Positions 38,530 to 50,123 are shown, counted from the stretch's first letter. The stretch is DNA of 64,000 nucleotides from Pyropia yezoensis (GCA_009829735.1 CM020618.1:5020882-5084881); one strand, 5' to 3'. A program made the numbers and translations. Notes: a model not told the origin generated them from the letters alone.

Positions 38530-40472
38530 TCGTTTCCCGCCGACTTGGCGTCCGAATCTGAGGGCGGGGAGGAAGACGACGAGTCCAAGGACGACGTGTC
38601 CGCCTCCTCTGCCGAGGGTGTGGCGACCGCGACGACCGGTCGAGACCCACCCTCGCGGCGTGAACGTACTTCGTTCGTAGCCGACTTCTTACTCGCATTC
38701 CTAACAAGTTGTTGGATGCGTTTACTCAACTTGGGGCAATCATATGCCCAGTGTCCATCGGAGTTGCAGTTCCAACACCGATGGTCTGTTCCGGGAGGGG
38801 TCTTCCCAACTGGGGAAGACGAAGGGATACCCTGGGAAGTTCCCACGGCAGCTACCACCCTCTCCTTGCGGATTCGGCGTGCCTCTCTCAACTCTCTGGC
38901 CTGGCGCGCCTCCTCCCGTTCCTTGGCCAACTCGGCCTGACGCTCCTGGCGTTGTTCCTCCCGCAACTTGCGGTAGGCCTGGCCTCTGCGATAGGCGAAC
39001 CTGGCCAACTCGGCCAGGGTCGCCCGGGCAGTGTTATGCTCCCGGGTCTCCATCCGGACTGACCAATGGAGTCCCTCCACAAACCGACTCTTCACCACAG
39101 CTTGTGGATGAAGAAACCCACAAAGATTGTTGAGCTTACGGACTCGCTCCGCAAAGGACAACTCGTCCTCCGCCTCTTCCTGATGGGCTTGCGTAAACTC
39201 CTCGACTTGAGAAGCCAACGCTGCCTCATCAACCATGGCCCTCAACAACCAGTTGACCAGCTCCAAATAGGAAGTCACCTCCCCAGCGCCTCCACTTGAG
39301 GAGCTGGGCATGACGGACATAAGTTCTGTCCGTAGGTCGCCCTTCGTAAACTCCTGTAGCATGTAAAAAGCCATGCCTTCACTTATGGCATTGTCGTCAC
39401 AGGCTTTTGTGAAACGACGTAGGAACTCAAAGACACGGAGGGGGGGAGTTCCATCCCACTCCGCTTTGTGCCCAAAAGAATGAAGTGCATTCTTCTTGGC
39501 ACGGCCCATGGCTCGGGCCTGGTCAGGACCATGCACCACCGACTTGTTGTGGAGGGCGTAGGTCTCACAGTCAAAGATCCTCTGGTAGACCGGGTTGGCT
39601 ACCTGGATCTTTGGCGGCACCTCACGTTGAGGGAACAGCCGCTGTGGCACTGGGGTAAGTTCACCCTCAGTGCCTGTAGTCCGGCGCGGCGCGCTTGGTG
39701 TAGCCGCCGGCGTATCCGGGGGGAACTCCCCCATGAAGGGCGTACGCCCCACCGAGTATGGTGTGGCTCCCTCGTTGGGAGTCACAGGAGTCGCCCCCAG
39801 TTCGGGGCGACCCGAGATAGGCGTGAGTAGGGATTCCCCCTGTGCCTGCGGGCTCGAAAGCCCAAAGCCGGTCTGGACATTAAGGCCATCTGGCAAACTC
39901 GCCACAATCTGATTCAGAATAGTATTCGTCATCGTGACCACCAGGTCCGGCAAAGTCTGCCGCAACACATTGGTCGCCTCCCGACGGACAGTTTCCGCGA
40001 GGAGTGGATTGATGACTCCAGTTGAGTCTCGGTCCGCCTCCGGGAGTCCACCTGAGGGGTAACCACGTTCCTCAGGGGTCTCAACCGGGGGCATGGGCGC
40101 GAGCCCATCGCCGACCAACGGAGGTCCGCCGTCCTCCGAAAGCCTAGTTGGCGACGGCTCCAAGCCAAAGTTGGCTCCAACCCGAGTGGAACCCGCGGGG
40201 ACAGTCCTCACCCCTTGGGACGTTCCCGTTGAGTATACCACACGGTGGCCAGACTTCGGCCCACCCACATCAGAAGTGTCACCCGAGTGAACTCCCGACT
40301 GAGTCGGGGTGGCCTGTTGCCCGCCCGTACTTCCAGTCCTGCTGGCTTGAGGGACCTCTAGTCCCTCTGCGACCCCAGGTAAACCCACCTGTGTCTCACC
40401 AGTATTCAAAGGCACTGAAGTACGTGCGTCACCCGTGTACTCCCCGGACGACGGGGGGTCCGAGCTAGCCAT
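38526..40472 (-). CDS. gag: Ty3-B gag
   Basis: 648 codons from ATG 40472 (MASSDPPSS); the frame is open to 40496 through GTG. A Pro/Gly/Thr-rich N-terminal half is followed by a capsid-like part (WDGTPPLRVFEFLRRFTKACDD, SFAERVRKLNNLCGFLHP) with the same layout as gag of C1. A Glu/Arg-rich helix follows (REEQRQERQAELAKEREEAR). A single CCHC zinc knuckle, CWNCNSDGHWAYDC, sits at 566-579, with a Ser/Asp-rich tail. The stop TGA shares bases with the pol ATG. Gag assembles particles and binds the RNA genome. Confidence 0.93.
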   Translation of the reverse strand: MASSDPPSSGEYTGDARTSVPLNTGETQVGLPGVAEGLEVPQASRTGSTGGQQATPTQSGVHSGDTSDVGGPKSGHRVVYSTGTSQGVRTVPAGSTRVGANFGLEPSPTRLSEDGGPPLVGDGLAPMPPVETPEERGYPSGGLPEADRDSTGVINPLLAETVRREATNVLRQTLPDLVVTMTNTILNQIVASLPDGLNVQTGFGLSSPQAQGESLLTPISGRPELGATPVTPNEGATPYSVGRTPFMGEFPPDTPAATPSAPRRTTGTEGELTPVPQRLFPQREVPPKIQVANPVYQRIFDCETYALHNKSVVHGPDQARAMGRAKKNALHSFGHKAEWDGTPPLRVFEFLRRFTKACDDNAISEGMAFYMLQEFTKGDLRTELMSVMPSSSSGGAGEVTSYLELVNWLLRAMVDEAALASQVEEFTQAHQEEAEDELSFAERVRKLNNLCGFLHPQAVVKSRFVEGLHWSVRMETREHNTARATLAELARFAYRRGQAYRKLREEQRQERQAELAKEREEARQARELREARRIRKERVVAAVGTSQGIPSSSPVGKTPPGTDHRCWNCNSDGHWAYDCPKLSKRIQQLVRNASKKSATNEVRSRREGGSRPVVAVATPSAEEADTSSLDSSSSSPPSDSDAKSAGNE

Positions 40473-40571
40473 GTTGGCTGACGATCCGTATGACACGGTC
40501 CAAGACCACCGTTCCTCTGAGACAGAGGGCCCCCTACACCCGGGTGCACCCGGAGGTAAAGTTTACCTCTG

Positions 40572-40589
40572 TCCCCTGCTGCTCCACCA
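40572..40589 (-). other. Primer-binding site of Ty3-B
   Basis: Minus strand TGGTGGAGCAGCAGGGGA, two bases after the 5' LTR; identical to the sites of Ty3-A and C1. Confidence 0.85.
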
Positions 40590-40591
40590 AA

Positions 40592-41060
40592 TGTGGCAAA
40601 AACCACATGCACACACGGCACCCAAGTTGGGGCGGTGTGCAAGGGCTGCCTCCCGTGTCGGGGGAACCGGAAGAAGTGCAAGTCGCACACACTCTGTCCC
40701 TGTTGTGGGGCAATCCCCCCACGGACAAACAAGAGGATGGTGTGTGGTCCAACAGTTTCTTGGTCGGGACGGGGACGCAGGGCCAAGCCCCGCTGTCCCT
40801 CCCCTTATCCCCCCAGGGTCCACTCAGAATCTCGCCACTCAGAATCTCCCACCCCAGCACCTGCCCACCGGGCCACACGAAAATTCAAGACGATAAATGC
40901 AGAAAACCCTCAAATCCAAGTTGGATTTACTACTAAGCTAACTATCCCAAACTTAGGGAATATGGACCTAAATGCAGGGGGAGGAACGGATCAGGCTAGT
41001 GGCCTGCCGCCCCTTGCATGGCACGTGTTGCCCCCCTACCTGGGGGTCAATACTGCCACA
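40592..41060 (-). repeat. 5' LTR of Ty3-B
   Basis: 469 bp, four substitutions relative to 31684-32152 and no gaps. Confidence 0.95.
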
Positions 41061-41065
41061 GGGGT
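41061..41065. repeat. Target-site duplication of Ty3-B, right copy (GGGGT)
   Basis: Matches 31679-31683. Confidence 0.95.
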
Positions 41066-41741
41066 GGCGTGCTGAACGGGTCGGAAGCCCAGAACTACCA
41101 CGGCGTGGACCGCAATGGCCTGCACATCAACTGCCTCCAGCTTGGCGCGGTCACCCTCTGCCTGAGGTCCTTCCGGCACCTGATCCTCGTGGGCTCCATC
41201 ATCCGCCTGCAGACGAACTCCATGGTCGCCCTGGACGTCATGCGAGACGGCAGCTCCCGCTCCCCACAGCTGATGGCCCAGATGCGGGATCTACACACTC
41301 TCGTCGAGGATATGGGCGTGAAGGTACGCGTGCAACACGTCTCCTCGGTGCTGAACGACTTTGCAGACCAGCTATCTCGCGAGCACGACTCGACGGAGTG
41401 GACGCTGGACGCGGGCACCTTTGCGGCGCTCGACGCCACATATGGCCCCCACTCCATCGACCTATTCGCGTCGGACACCTCGGCGCAGTGCCCCCGCTTT
41501 AACTCCCGCTGGCTGTGCCCAGGAACGCTGGAGACCAACGCCCAGCGGCAGGACTGGACGGGCGAGAACGCGTGGGCCAACCCCCCCTTCCACCTCATGG
41601 GAGCCGTCATCGGCCACATCATGCGCATGGGCGCCACGGTTACGCTCGTGGCGCCGGCATGGCGCGCGAATCAGTACTTGCAGCGCGCGGTCACCCATTG
41701 CTCGGAATGGCGCATCTTGGCGAAGGAAGCCGGGGTGTACC
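41066..41741 (+). pseudogene. DIRS RNase H remainder and following IDLFAS domain, truncated
   Basis: Continues the DIRS frame after Ty3-B. GVLNGSEAQNYHGVD, then LHINCLQLGAVTLCLRSF and VLNDFADQLSRE are RNase H. The position usually read T-D-N/S reads LQTNSM, so an Asp appears changed to Asn. Next comes the domain typical of DIRS elements: GPHSIDLFASDTSAQCPRFN, then ENAWANPPFHLMGAVI and TLVAPAWRAN, sometimes called a methyltransferase-like domain. The frame is cut at 41741 by a solo LTR of the C family. The tyrosine recombinase expected further on was not recognised. Confidence 0.85.
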
Positions 41742-42312
41742 TGTGGTATAAACTCGATCCTCTCAGACACGTGTCAATATCCCTCGGGGGAAAGGGACAG
41801 GTAACACAGAAAGGGGAACTACGAGAGTGGTATGCCCGTTGCCTCACGTGCCTGCTGGCAGAGCCAACAGATACGCACGGTAGTGCACACGGGGAAAAGG
41901 AAAGCAAACGCGCAGTTGTCTTTTTCCCTGAGGGCGCGGGCCAAGGGCGCCTCGCTGTCCCTCTTAACGTGCATCTGGGGGAGCCTCGGCACGTTGGCCA
42001 GATAGCCCCCCCATACCCCCGAGTGGCCCCGACCCGAGTCTAACCTTGTTAGGTCGGGGGCCACCATCACTACTAATTCTATTCTCCCTCACTAATCTCA
42101 CACTCAAATTCTCTCAAATCAAGTCCCTCACAAATACGCCAAAACCCATCAGAAGTCTCGCTCTCACGTGTGGGTAGCATAGCCCACCGCATCCCAGTGC
42201 CGGGCACGGGCCACGGCCGCCAACCATCCGCGCAAGGCGGGCGTGTCCTGGCACCTGGTGTCCCCTGGTTGCCATCCCGGGTCAGCGCCAAATCAGGGCG
42301 AGGGATGCTACA
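41742..42312 (-). repeat. Solo LTR of the C family
   Basis: 571 bp, TGTGGTATAAA...GATGCTACA on the plus strand, matching the C1 LTR (15853-16424) over its whole length. No primer site, gag or pol adjoins it. Flanks are GTACC (left) and CTTCC (right): no duplication, so the site has been rearranged. Confidence 0.85.
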
Positions 42313-45300
42313 CTTCCCTTCCCCCGGTCGCCGTCTGCACCACTCTTGCCAACGTACCGTTGGCACACGGCGGCAGCGACCAGCGGAGCTGATGGCTCGC
42401 GCTCCCGACGACGGCCACCCAACGCCCGGCGAAAGGAGGTACGCTACACGCCCACCCCCCCCCCCCCATCTCCCCGCCCGCACACGCCTGCGCTGCCAAC
42501 CCGATAGGGCGTGCGGCCAGCGACACCCCCGACAAAAAAAGCCACCGACGGGCACGGCGCGGTTGCTGGGCGCCCCCGCTGGCGGTGTAGCCCTTGAAGA
42601 GACGCCCCTTTGTGCTGTGTCACGCTCACGGCGGAGGCGGAGAAAGGCAGGGGTGGTCACCGGGGAGCGCAGGTGGGCGCACATCCCCCAGCCAGCAGGC
42701 GTTAGGCGGGGGAGGAGCACCGTGAAGCAGCTGCGAGGCATGCAGCCCCAGCAGCCCTCCACCCCCGCCGCGCGCCCTTCATGTTGTTGCCCCAACCGCC
42801 ATGTCGGCGCCGCCGTATCCAGTCCCTACACAACTTCACCCCCGCAGCGCAACCAACCGACGCGACGGCAGCAGGGAAAGGAAAAAGACACACAAAGCAA
42901 ACGGCCACCGCGGCACAGCCGGACTCCCCGCCCCACAGGATCGCCCACACCCTGGCGGCGACAGCGGTAGCAACCGGGGCGGGGCGGGCGCAGCGGGCCA
43001 GCACGGGCCGGCCGGCGCGGCCGACGCGCGGCCGTGGTGCCCAGCTGTGTGGTTTTCGGCGCATGTGGAGGAACCCCCCCTTCCCCCCCCTCCCCCGCGC
43101 ATCCCCCGCCTCTCCCGCCTTCTGCTTCATTACCCGCACGAAGGAGGCTGTTCGCCCAGTGGCCTACCGTATTGTGGCGCCTTGATGGGGCGGGGGGGGG
43201 CGCCATGGTCGCAGGTAGCGCGCACACGCTTTCTCAGCCTCCCAACGAGTTGCCACGACCAAGTCAACAACCTCGCTGCACGCGTCGACACAAAAGGACA
43301 AGACTCAGATCCAATTGTCCTACCTACTTTTGTGTCGAGACAGACATGGTCTGTGGACAATCGTGTGCTTTACGTGCGGAACGCTGCAGGGAAGCTTGGG
43401 CCAATTGGCATGTGACTGAGCAAGTTGTGCAGGTAACGAGAAACTTGGCCGTCGGAGCGCATGCACGTACGTGCCTCACACGACCAATCGCCGGCAAATT
43501 TAAACAGAACAGCGCCTCTCAGCCTATCGCCAAGAAGGGTTGAAAAAGGCCCAAACAGACGAAGACAGGTGCACGCATGTGCATGCGCAAAAAAAAAAAA
43601 GCGACTGGCGGCTCACCCTGCTGCACAGGCGCTGGGCGCGGATGCACGGTTGACAGCAACAAAATGCATACAATACAATAACTTAGAATAATTTATATTT
43701 AATCTATACATTCATCGATCAGCAGAAACAGCCCTTCAATTGATCTATCGTATACTTGCGTGCGAAATTGATGTCACATCTGAACAATTCTACCATGATT
43801 ACTACGAACAGTACCCTAAATCCGACTTGATATCGCTCGCCTTTCGTCCGGTGCCACGGCTCCAGGCAGCGCCTCCCACGGGGCGGGCGCCGCTGGACGC
43901 GGACGCTCGCCCTCCTGCTCCTTCCATGGGCGCCGCCCCAGCTATGGCTGACGGCTGGTGCGGAGGGTGGCAGACGCCGCCGGGAGTTGAAAAGGGGAAC
44001 CAGGGTCAGGCAGCGAGCTCAGCTTGGACGCTTGCAAGTCACCTCGTCGAGGGGGACGGCGGCTGTGCAAAACCGACTTGCGCATCCCGGAAAGCGGCGG
44101 TGAGCGTGGCCAGGAGGCGCGCCGAAGATAAAAGCGTTTGTTGCGGCAGCGATAGTTGGCATACATTGCCACACACAAGTCATCAGTACTGTTTAAGTAC
44201 GGTCATTTGATGAATATTGCATATAAAATGAAAAATCAAAATATGTTCAATTAATCTATACATCAATCAATGCCGAGACAAAGCATATTTCATCTTTGCG
44301 AATTCTGCGCCGATGCGCGGCTGCAGCCGGCGGCACTGGTGGCCTGGCACCCCCAGTTAAAAGCGGACATTAGGATTCAGAGCGATTATTGCATTACATC
44401 CCACACGCACAACGTTCGCGCGACTTTGTCGTGGATATGACTTCCAGGATGGTCGAGAGAGAATGTACACGACTGCACATAACAAGAAGCAACTGAGTGA
44501 GATCACAAAGGAAATAACAAGATGAAACAATGGTATGGCACCGTACCCCTCATAGTACCATAAAGTGCCGTATAAGAAGCACCTTTTTTTTAACCTAATG
44601 TATGTCTTCAGTTTGCAATGCTTCGGAATTAGTCCGCGCACGAATGCAGCTTTCAGAGGCTCATTGAACTTACCAATGCTGCTGCTGTTCTGATGCACGT
44701 GAATCACTGTGCCATGCTCCCATGAGGCGAAATGTGCGGAATCCGTGTTGATTTTCAACCACGAAGGTCCACCGCAGGTGCCCCAGGCAGCTGTGCTCCA
44801 ATTCTATACAGACACGTTGTGTGAAACCTCGAATATCCTGAGAGTTTTCAATATATGCGTTGTTAGCTACCGGCATCGTGCTCTGAGCCAATGGCTGATC
44901 CGGAACACAGCACCCGAATGATGGGTGTGCCCCACGATGATTCTAGATACCATCCAAGGCACAATGTCGCCTGGGACGAGAATATACCTGGTCGGCGCCA
45001 TCCTCCGAATACCTTCAGTCAATTATCTATTTGGGCCGCCCGATTCACCTTCGTCGAGCCGTTTTTTTGGGGGGGACACGCAAAGTCGAAATTGGGCTGT
45101 GTACGGTGACTGACAAAATGATCCCGGGTTGCCCGCGCTCGCCTAGCTAGGGGTGGTGAGGACCGTGTGGGCCCCCAAGGGCGGGGGCTACCGACTGCTC
45201 CGGAGAGGGGGGGGGGGAGTGGCCGCCCGCACTGCACCCCAGCTTGACGAACAGAGGGCGCTGGCCGCGCCCTCACGGGCACGTGGGCGCTGTGTGGGGG

Positions 45301-45595
45301 GGTGGTGCCCGCCCCGGGGACAAGCGGGGGAGTGCCCTCCCTTGCGAGAGAGGGCGGAGGGTGCCCTCCCTTTTCGCGTCAGCAGCGGGGGGGGGGGAGT
45401 CCCCGCGGCGAGAGCGGGTGGGTGCCGCGCGTGGGGGTGCACGCTCCCGCGAGAGAGGGGGGTGTGTGCCCTCCCCTGTGGGAGGGGGACGGGTGCCCGC
45501 CTCTTTGGGGTCGGCGACTGGGTGGGAGGGCCCATCGCCCAGCAGCCGCCCCACAGCTACGCTGCCTCCTCAGCAGAAGCAGTGGAGACTCGGGT

Positions 45596-45770
45596 CCATC
45601 GCCGCCGCCGCCGCCGCCACCACCACCGCCGCCGCTGTTGCCGCCGCCGCTACCACCGCCGCCGCCGTCGCCGCCGTCTCCGCTGCCGCCACCGCGGCCG
45701 TCGCCCCCGCTGCCTCCACCGCCGACTCCGCCGTCGCCCCGCGGTCACTGGCCGCTATCACCACTGCCGC
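45596..45770. repeat. CCG-rich imperfect triplet repeat
   Basis: Nearly continuous CCG/CCA/CCT triplets; both strands are open across it. Confidence 0.75.
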
Positions 45771-46822
45771 TGAGGCCCGACGCGGAGGGGGCGTCGGAGC
45801 GGGCGGCGGAGGGGGGCAGGGACCGCTTCCAGGAAGCTGCGGCCGCAGCTGCTGTTGGGGTTGCGGCAGCGATGTGGCCGCTGGTTGACGGCTCGAGGAC
45901 CAGGCGGCAGAGTTGACGGTCGGGCGGGAGGCGATGTGCGTGGATTGTGTGGCGGGTGTGTGCGGGGGGGAGGCAATCTTGGTGGAGGGTGCTGCGGGTG
46001 TGTGCGGGGGAAGGTGATCTGTGTGGTGGGTGTTGCGGGTGTGTGGGGGGAAGACGCTGTGTGCCCTGAGTGTTTCCGGGGGTGTAGCGGTGTGCGTGCA
46101 GGTACCAGCCAAGGCATCGAGGGGGGGGGTCGCCGTAGGGGGAGGGGGCGGCGACGGCGAGGGCGTGGCCCCCTGTCGCGGTCAGCGGTAGTATGAGAAC
46201 CGCTCATGTGTAGCGCGAGCATCAAAACGTCGTGTCCTCCGGATGAAAGGGGGATCGTTTCTGCATATCTATGTTTGTATCTATATATGCACGCTCGAAC
46301 ACCTTTCGAATACCGGGACGGTGTCTCTGACGTCTCGGCTGAAAGTGTTTGCAGTGTGTACCGCTCACGGGTCATGTGCGTTAACGTTTGCGATAAGAAC
46401 CACACATGGCGATATATTCGGCTACGTGGCGTGATATCCAATTTCATCGCTGGGCAGTTTCCGTTTGGTGCTGTGAATCGCTCTGAACCCTAGTGTCCGC
46501 TCTCGGTGGGGCTTGACTGAGGGTGCTTACGCGGCCGCCGTCGTGGAAAGCGGCAGGCAGCGGCAGGCAGCAGCGGGCCTCCATACCCGTTCCCCCCGGC
46601 CGGGGCGGCTCGGTCAGCCACACCTCGCTGCTCTCTCCGCTGCGTCGCGGCTTGCCATTGTCGTCAGTGTGGCGGCGCGATCCTTCCGGCCGCCGCCGGG
46701 GAGGCGGTGTGGCGGCTGCGGGAGGCACTGAAACGGCCCATCGCGCACGGTGGGACGGGTCGTGTGGATGGTGGTGGATGGGGAGAGGGAGAAAGGGCGG
46801 GAGGGAGGGGGGTGGAAGCGGT

Positions 46823-46843
46823 GGGGGGGGGGGGGGGGGGGGG
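46823..46843. repeat. Run of 21 G
   Basis: Uninterrupted G21, then A, GGGG and T6. Such runs are prone to slippage and sequencing error. Confidence 0.8.
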
Positions 46844-47396
46844 AGGGGTTTTTTAGACCCTGCGCACGTGGCGAGATGACGACGCCCCATACATGAGGAT
46901 GGGGCCTGTTCTTTTTTTTTGGCGCGTCGGTGGTGCCCGTGCCCTGCCCGCTGTAGTGGGAGCAGCGCATCCGGCGCAGGAGCCGGTGAGGGATGGGCAG
47001 ACACGCGACGGTAGGGGGGGGCGGCGTACGTGCGCCGCCGCGGGTGGCGCTAGCGCGTCGGGTCGGGCGGCGGCGGCTCTCGTCTGCGGGGGGGCGCCGC
47101 CGCCGCCCGCGGCGGCGTGCGTGCTGTGGGTGGGTGGGAACTGGATGGCCGCGGAGGGGCGCCGCGCTCCAACCCCCTATTTGGTGACGGGCGCATCCGC
47201 GCCGCCAACAGGTGCGGCCGCGCCACCTTTGGTACACAATGCCGCACTGGACGGGCGGCGACGACGACAACCGTGGGCGTGGTATGGACGCGGCCGCTGC
47301 GGGGGGCGGCGGCGATGGCGACAGCGGCGGCGGCGGCGACGGCGGTGAAGGCAACGTAGGTGGCGACGGCAACGGTGGCGGGTGGTGGCGAGACAA

Positions 47397-47397
<1 letters not shown>

Positions 47398-47433
<36 letters not shown>
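47398..47433. repeat. (GGC)12 microsatellite
   Basis: Twelve perfect GGC units, then GGTGGTGGGC. Confidence 0.85.
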
Positions 47434-47437
<4 letters not shown>

Positions 47438-49643
47438 GTGGGCGGCGTGGCAGCGGCGTGGGCGGTGAGGGCGAGCGACGCGGGGGGGATGGCAGGCGCA
47501 CCGGGGAGGGGGGCGCGGAGGGGAGCGCGGTGTGGGAAGCCAACGCCTTGAACGTGGACGGCTGCGTCGTCGCGGGCGCTGTTACCGGCTGGCACGCAAC
47601 GACCGCCGGCTCCCCTGTTGCCGGCGGCGACGCCGGCGACGCCGGAGGCGGCGGGGCCGCGACACCGGCTGTCGTTGCGGTTGCGGTGGCGACACCGGCT
47701 GCCGATGATGATCCAGTGCCGTGGTTGGAGTTCTACGCGGCGACGAACGCGACGAAGGGCCTTTCCGTTCATGTCGCGGGGGGGCCTTTTCCCTCTCCAC
47801 CAGACCATGGGGCTGGTGCCACCGTGCACTGCGCGTCGGACGACGACGGCCGCGCCGAGGCGGGCGGCGCGCCGCTGTCTACCGCCCCGTGGTTGAATCT
47901 ATTAATTCCGCCGAGGACCGGTGGCGTCCCTGCCGCCACTGCCCCTGCGCGTACGGCCGACGTTGCGTACCGGTCCGAGGCCCCGTCTTTGCCGCTGTCA
48001 CCCTCTCTATCGCCGCTACCGCCGTCATTGTCGCACGGGCTACCGATGCCTGCTGGTCGTGGGCGGCCCGTCGACGCTTGGCCGACGCGCCCGTCGCTGC
48101 TACCATCAGCGGCGGCTGGGCCTTCGCAGCCACGGCAGCCACCTCGGGTGCCGCTGTTGCGGGAGAGGTCGACTGCAACGCAGCCGCGGCCGCCATCGGA
48201 GCCACAGACTTTCCTCCAAGACTTTTCCCCACTGCTACCGCAGGCGCGACATGGGGCGCTCTCGTCGCAAGGAGAGGAGCGTTTGGATTCATTGGCGCCA
48301 CCCAGCATTTACTGTCCGAGTCGGCTGCCACGGCGTGGCGTCCCGCCACCGCCGATGACGCCCGTGTCACCACGCCTTGGCGGTGGCGAGTTTGGGCTTG
48401 ACCCACGGCCGCCGGGACACTGCCGAGATGGGGCGGCGGGGTCGGCCGTGGACAGGCCGCTGCAGGAGGCGCAAGGGCTGTGAGTGGGGGCGTGGGCGGG
48501 GATGGGGTGGCCGTCCCGTGGGATGGTGGTGCTGGGTGGGAAGCGCCGATGGGTCGCGCGACGGGTGGTTGGGACGGTGGCGCGGTCGGAGGAGTCAACC
48601 GTGGTGGGCGGGTTGGCAGTGACCGTGGTGGTGGCGGTGCCGACGGCGTCGCGGATGGCGGTGGTTGGGGTGGTGGTGGCGACGGCGGTGTCCTTGTCGG
48701 TGCGGGAGGTGGCTGTGGTGTGGATGGTCGGGGCGGTGGTGGAGGCGGCGGTGCTGACGCCGGTGGCGATGGTAGCAGCTGTGGGAGGGGCGACGGCTGG
48801 GGCGGCGGTATGCACGAGGACAACTCGCATGACCGCGGTGCGTATGACGGTGGACTGTGGGCGTCGAGAGGCGACGTCCACAACCCCCACGTCACAGTCG
48901 CCGGGGGCGCGGCTGTGGGCGCCGGGGGCGCGGCTTTGGGCGGGCCGTGGGCGGGTGGGTTTGTGGCGCCATGGACGGGTGGCGGCGGTGCGGCGGCTGC
49001 GCCCAGGTCGTCTGCCGCTGGGGATGCCAGAGGGGCTGCTTCGGTGTCTGGTGTCCATGGATTGGCCCCGAGGGCGGGTTCGCCCGTGGGGTCCTGGACG
49101 GGTGGCGGTGGTGCAGCGACTGTGCGCACCGCCGCTGTCACCGGCGGTGCGGGTGTCAGCGCTGTGGATACCAGAGGAGCTGCTGTGGAGCCTGGTGTCG
49201 GACGGTCGGAGGGGCACATCTTGGACGCAAGCCGCATGCCTGAGACACCCGGCGGGGTGGCTGCGGCGCCGTACGTGAGCGGGACACCCGGCCGGTACTC
49301 GCGTGCGGCTGCGGGTGTGGGTAGTGTGGCGGCCGCAGGGTCAGCAGGTGTGGCGTCAGGGGCGGCGACGCTGGCGGCAGCGGCTGGGTCGGCAGCAGAC
49401 GCGGTTGGAGCGGGGTCTGGGGCAGCGACCGCAGACGCAAGCGGACCTTTTCCGTACAATTTGTGTGATGCAGTGCTTTGATCGAAGGGCGGCCATACAC
49501 GGCATATGTTGAGGGCACACGGCTGTCACGGCGCGGGGCGAAGGTACGTGTGCAGGTTCGGTCCACCCCAGTGCGGCGCGAGTTACACCACTCCGCCCGG
49601 TGTCCTTGCGCATACGAGAGCGCAGCACGTGGGCTGGTAGCCT

Positions 49644-50123
49644 GTGGGTTGCCCCCTGTGTGACCAGAGGTTCGACAAGGTAGCTGCCATGTTCCGCCAT
49701 GCCTGTGCTGCCCACGAGCAGATGCGCTCGAAGCTGCGCGTGGCGTGCCCCATCTGTCGCAGTGACAGGGTGCTGGCGGACTGCCACGCTTTACGCTTGC
49801 ACAGCGCCTCTGTACACGCTCGTTACATGCGGTTTCGCTGCACGGAGTGTGCATGCGCCTTCCCGAACCAGGGTATTGGCGAAACACACTGGATTACGAA
49901 GCCCTCTAGCGTGCTGCTTGCTGGCGGACATGATATCATGTACAGGAAGCTTGTCGCCGAAGTGTTCAACGGGGCCGCCATTGGCTGGAGCGGGGCAGGC
50001 GGCAGCGGTGCGGGTGGCAGTGGCAGCGGGGTGGCCGGTGGCCGGGCGGGTAGGCCGGCGGGTGGCGGAGCGGGCGGGCCGGCGGGTGGCGGAGCGGGCG
50101 GGCCGGCGGGTGGCGAGAACTAA
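49644..50123 (+). CDS. C2H2-like zinc-finger protein with Gly/Ala repeat tail
   Basis: Open frame from a GTG at 49644 to TAA; no ATG precedes the first finger, so the true start is probably in an upstream exon (an AG lies at 49638-49639). Three Cys-Cys...His units are visible: CPLCDQRFDKVAAMFRHACAAH; ACPICRSDRV...LRLHSASVH; and a third, FRCTECACAF...ETHW, with only one clear His. After a short linker (VLLAGGHDIMYRKLVAEVF) the tail is Gly/Ala/Ser-rich and ends in a threefold 8-residue repeat. Zinc fingers of this type bind nucleic acid; it could be host or transposon-derived. Confidence 0.55.
   Translation: MGCPLCDQRFDKVAAMFRHACAAHEQMRSKLRVACPICRSDRVLADCHALRLHSASVHARYMRFRCTECACAFPNQGIGETHWITKPSSVLLAGGHDIMYRKLVAEVFNGAAIGWSGAGGSGAGGSGSGVAGGRAGRPAGGGAGGPAGGGAGGPAGGEN
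50044..50118 (+). repeat. 24-bp tandem repeat, three units
   Basis: Unit GGCCGGCGGGTGGCGGAGCG plus GGCG, the last unit slightly changed; encodes the repeated GGPAGGGA tail of the zinc-finger ORF. Confidence 0.85.

Larger units (their letters stand above)
31684..41060 (-). mobile_element. Ty3-B: complete chromovirus-type retrotransposon with an antisense ORF
   Basis: 9377 bp with 469-bp LTRs that differ at four positions, GGGGT target duplications, a primer site, intact gag and pol on the minus strand and an intact plus-strand ORF near the 3' LTR. It sits inside the RNase H of a DIRS element. Nothing in gag or pol is visibly broken, so it may be or recently have been autonomous. Confidence 0.95.
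42313..49643. other. GC-rich low-complexity DNA with an AT-rich island, no confident gene
   Basis: Frames open on several strands at once encode Pro/Ala/Gly/Arg-rich sequence. About 43640-44850 and 46200-46490 are AT-richer. The minus frame at 44357-44758 has varied composition (KINTDSAHFASWEHGTVIHV) but no domain I know. The plus frame at 47721-48401 includes a hydrophobic stretch (VFAAVTLSIAATAVIVA) that may be a membrane segment of an unknown gene. A unit of about 123 bp is duplicated at about 48972 and 49095. The DIRS recombinase might lie just after 42313 but I could not see it. Confidence 0.35.

Noticed and set aside
41419-41700. Separate adenine methyltransferase gene (WANPPF motif)
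   Set aside because: The motif lies in the domain that regularly follows RNase H in DIRS elements and is in frame with it.
44357-44891. Possible transposase (ISXO2/Merlin type) in the AT-rich island
   Set aside because: A few residues looked suggestive but no catalytic pattern or domain order could be followed.
47879-49459. 526-codon Pro/Ala-rich ORF on the minus strand, and Gly-rich plus ORFs over the same bases
   Set aside because: Several frames on both strands are open at once; composition explains the length and no domain supports one.
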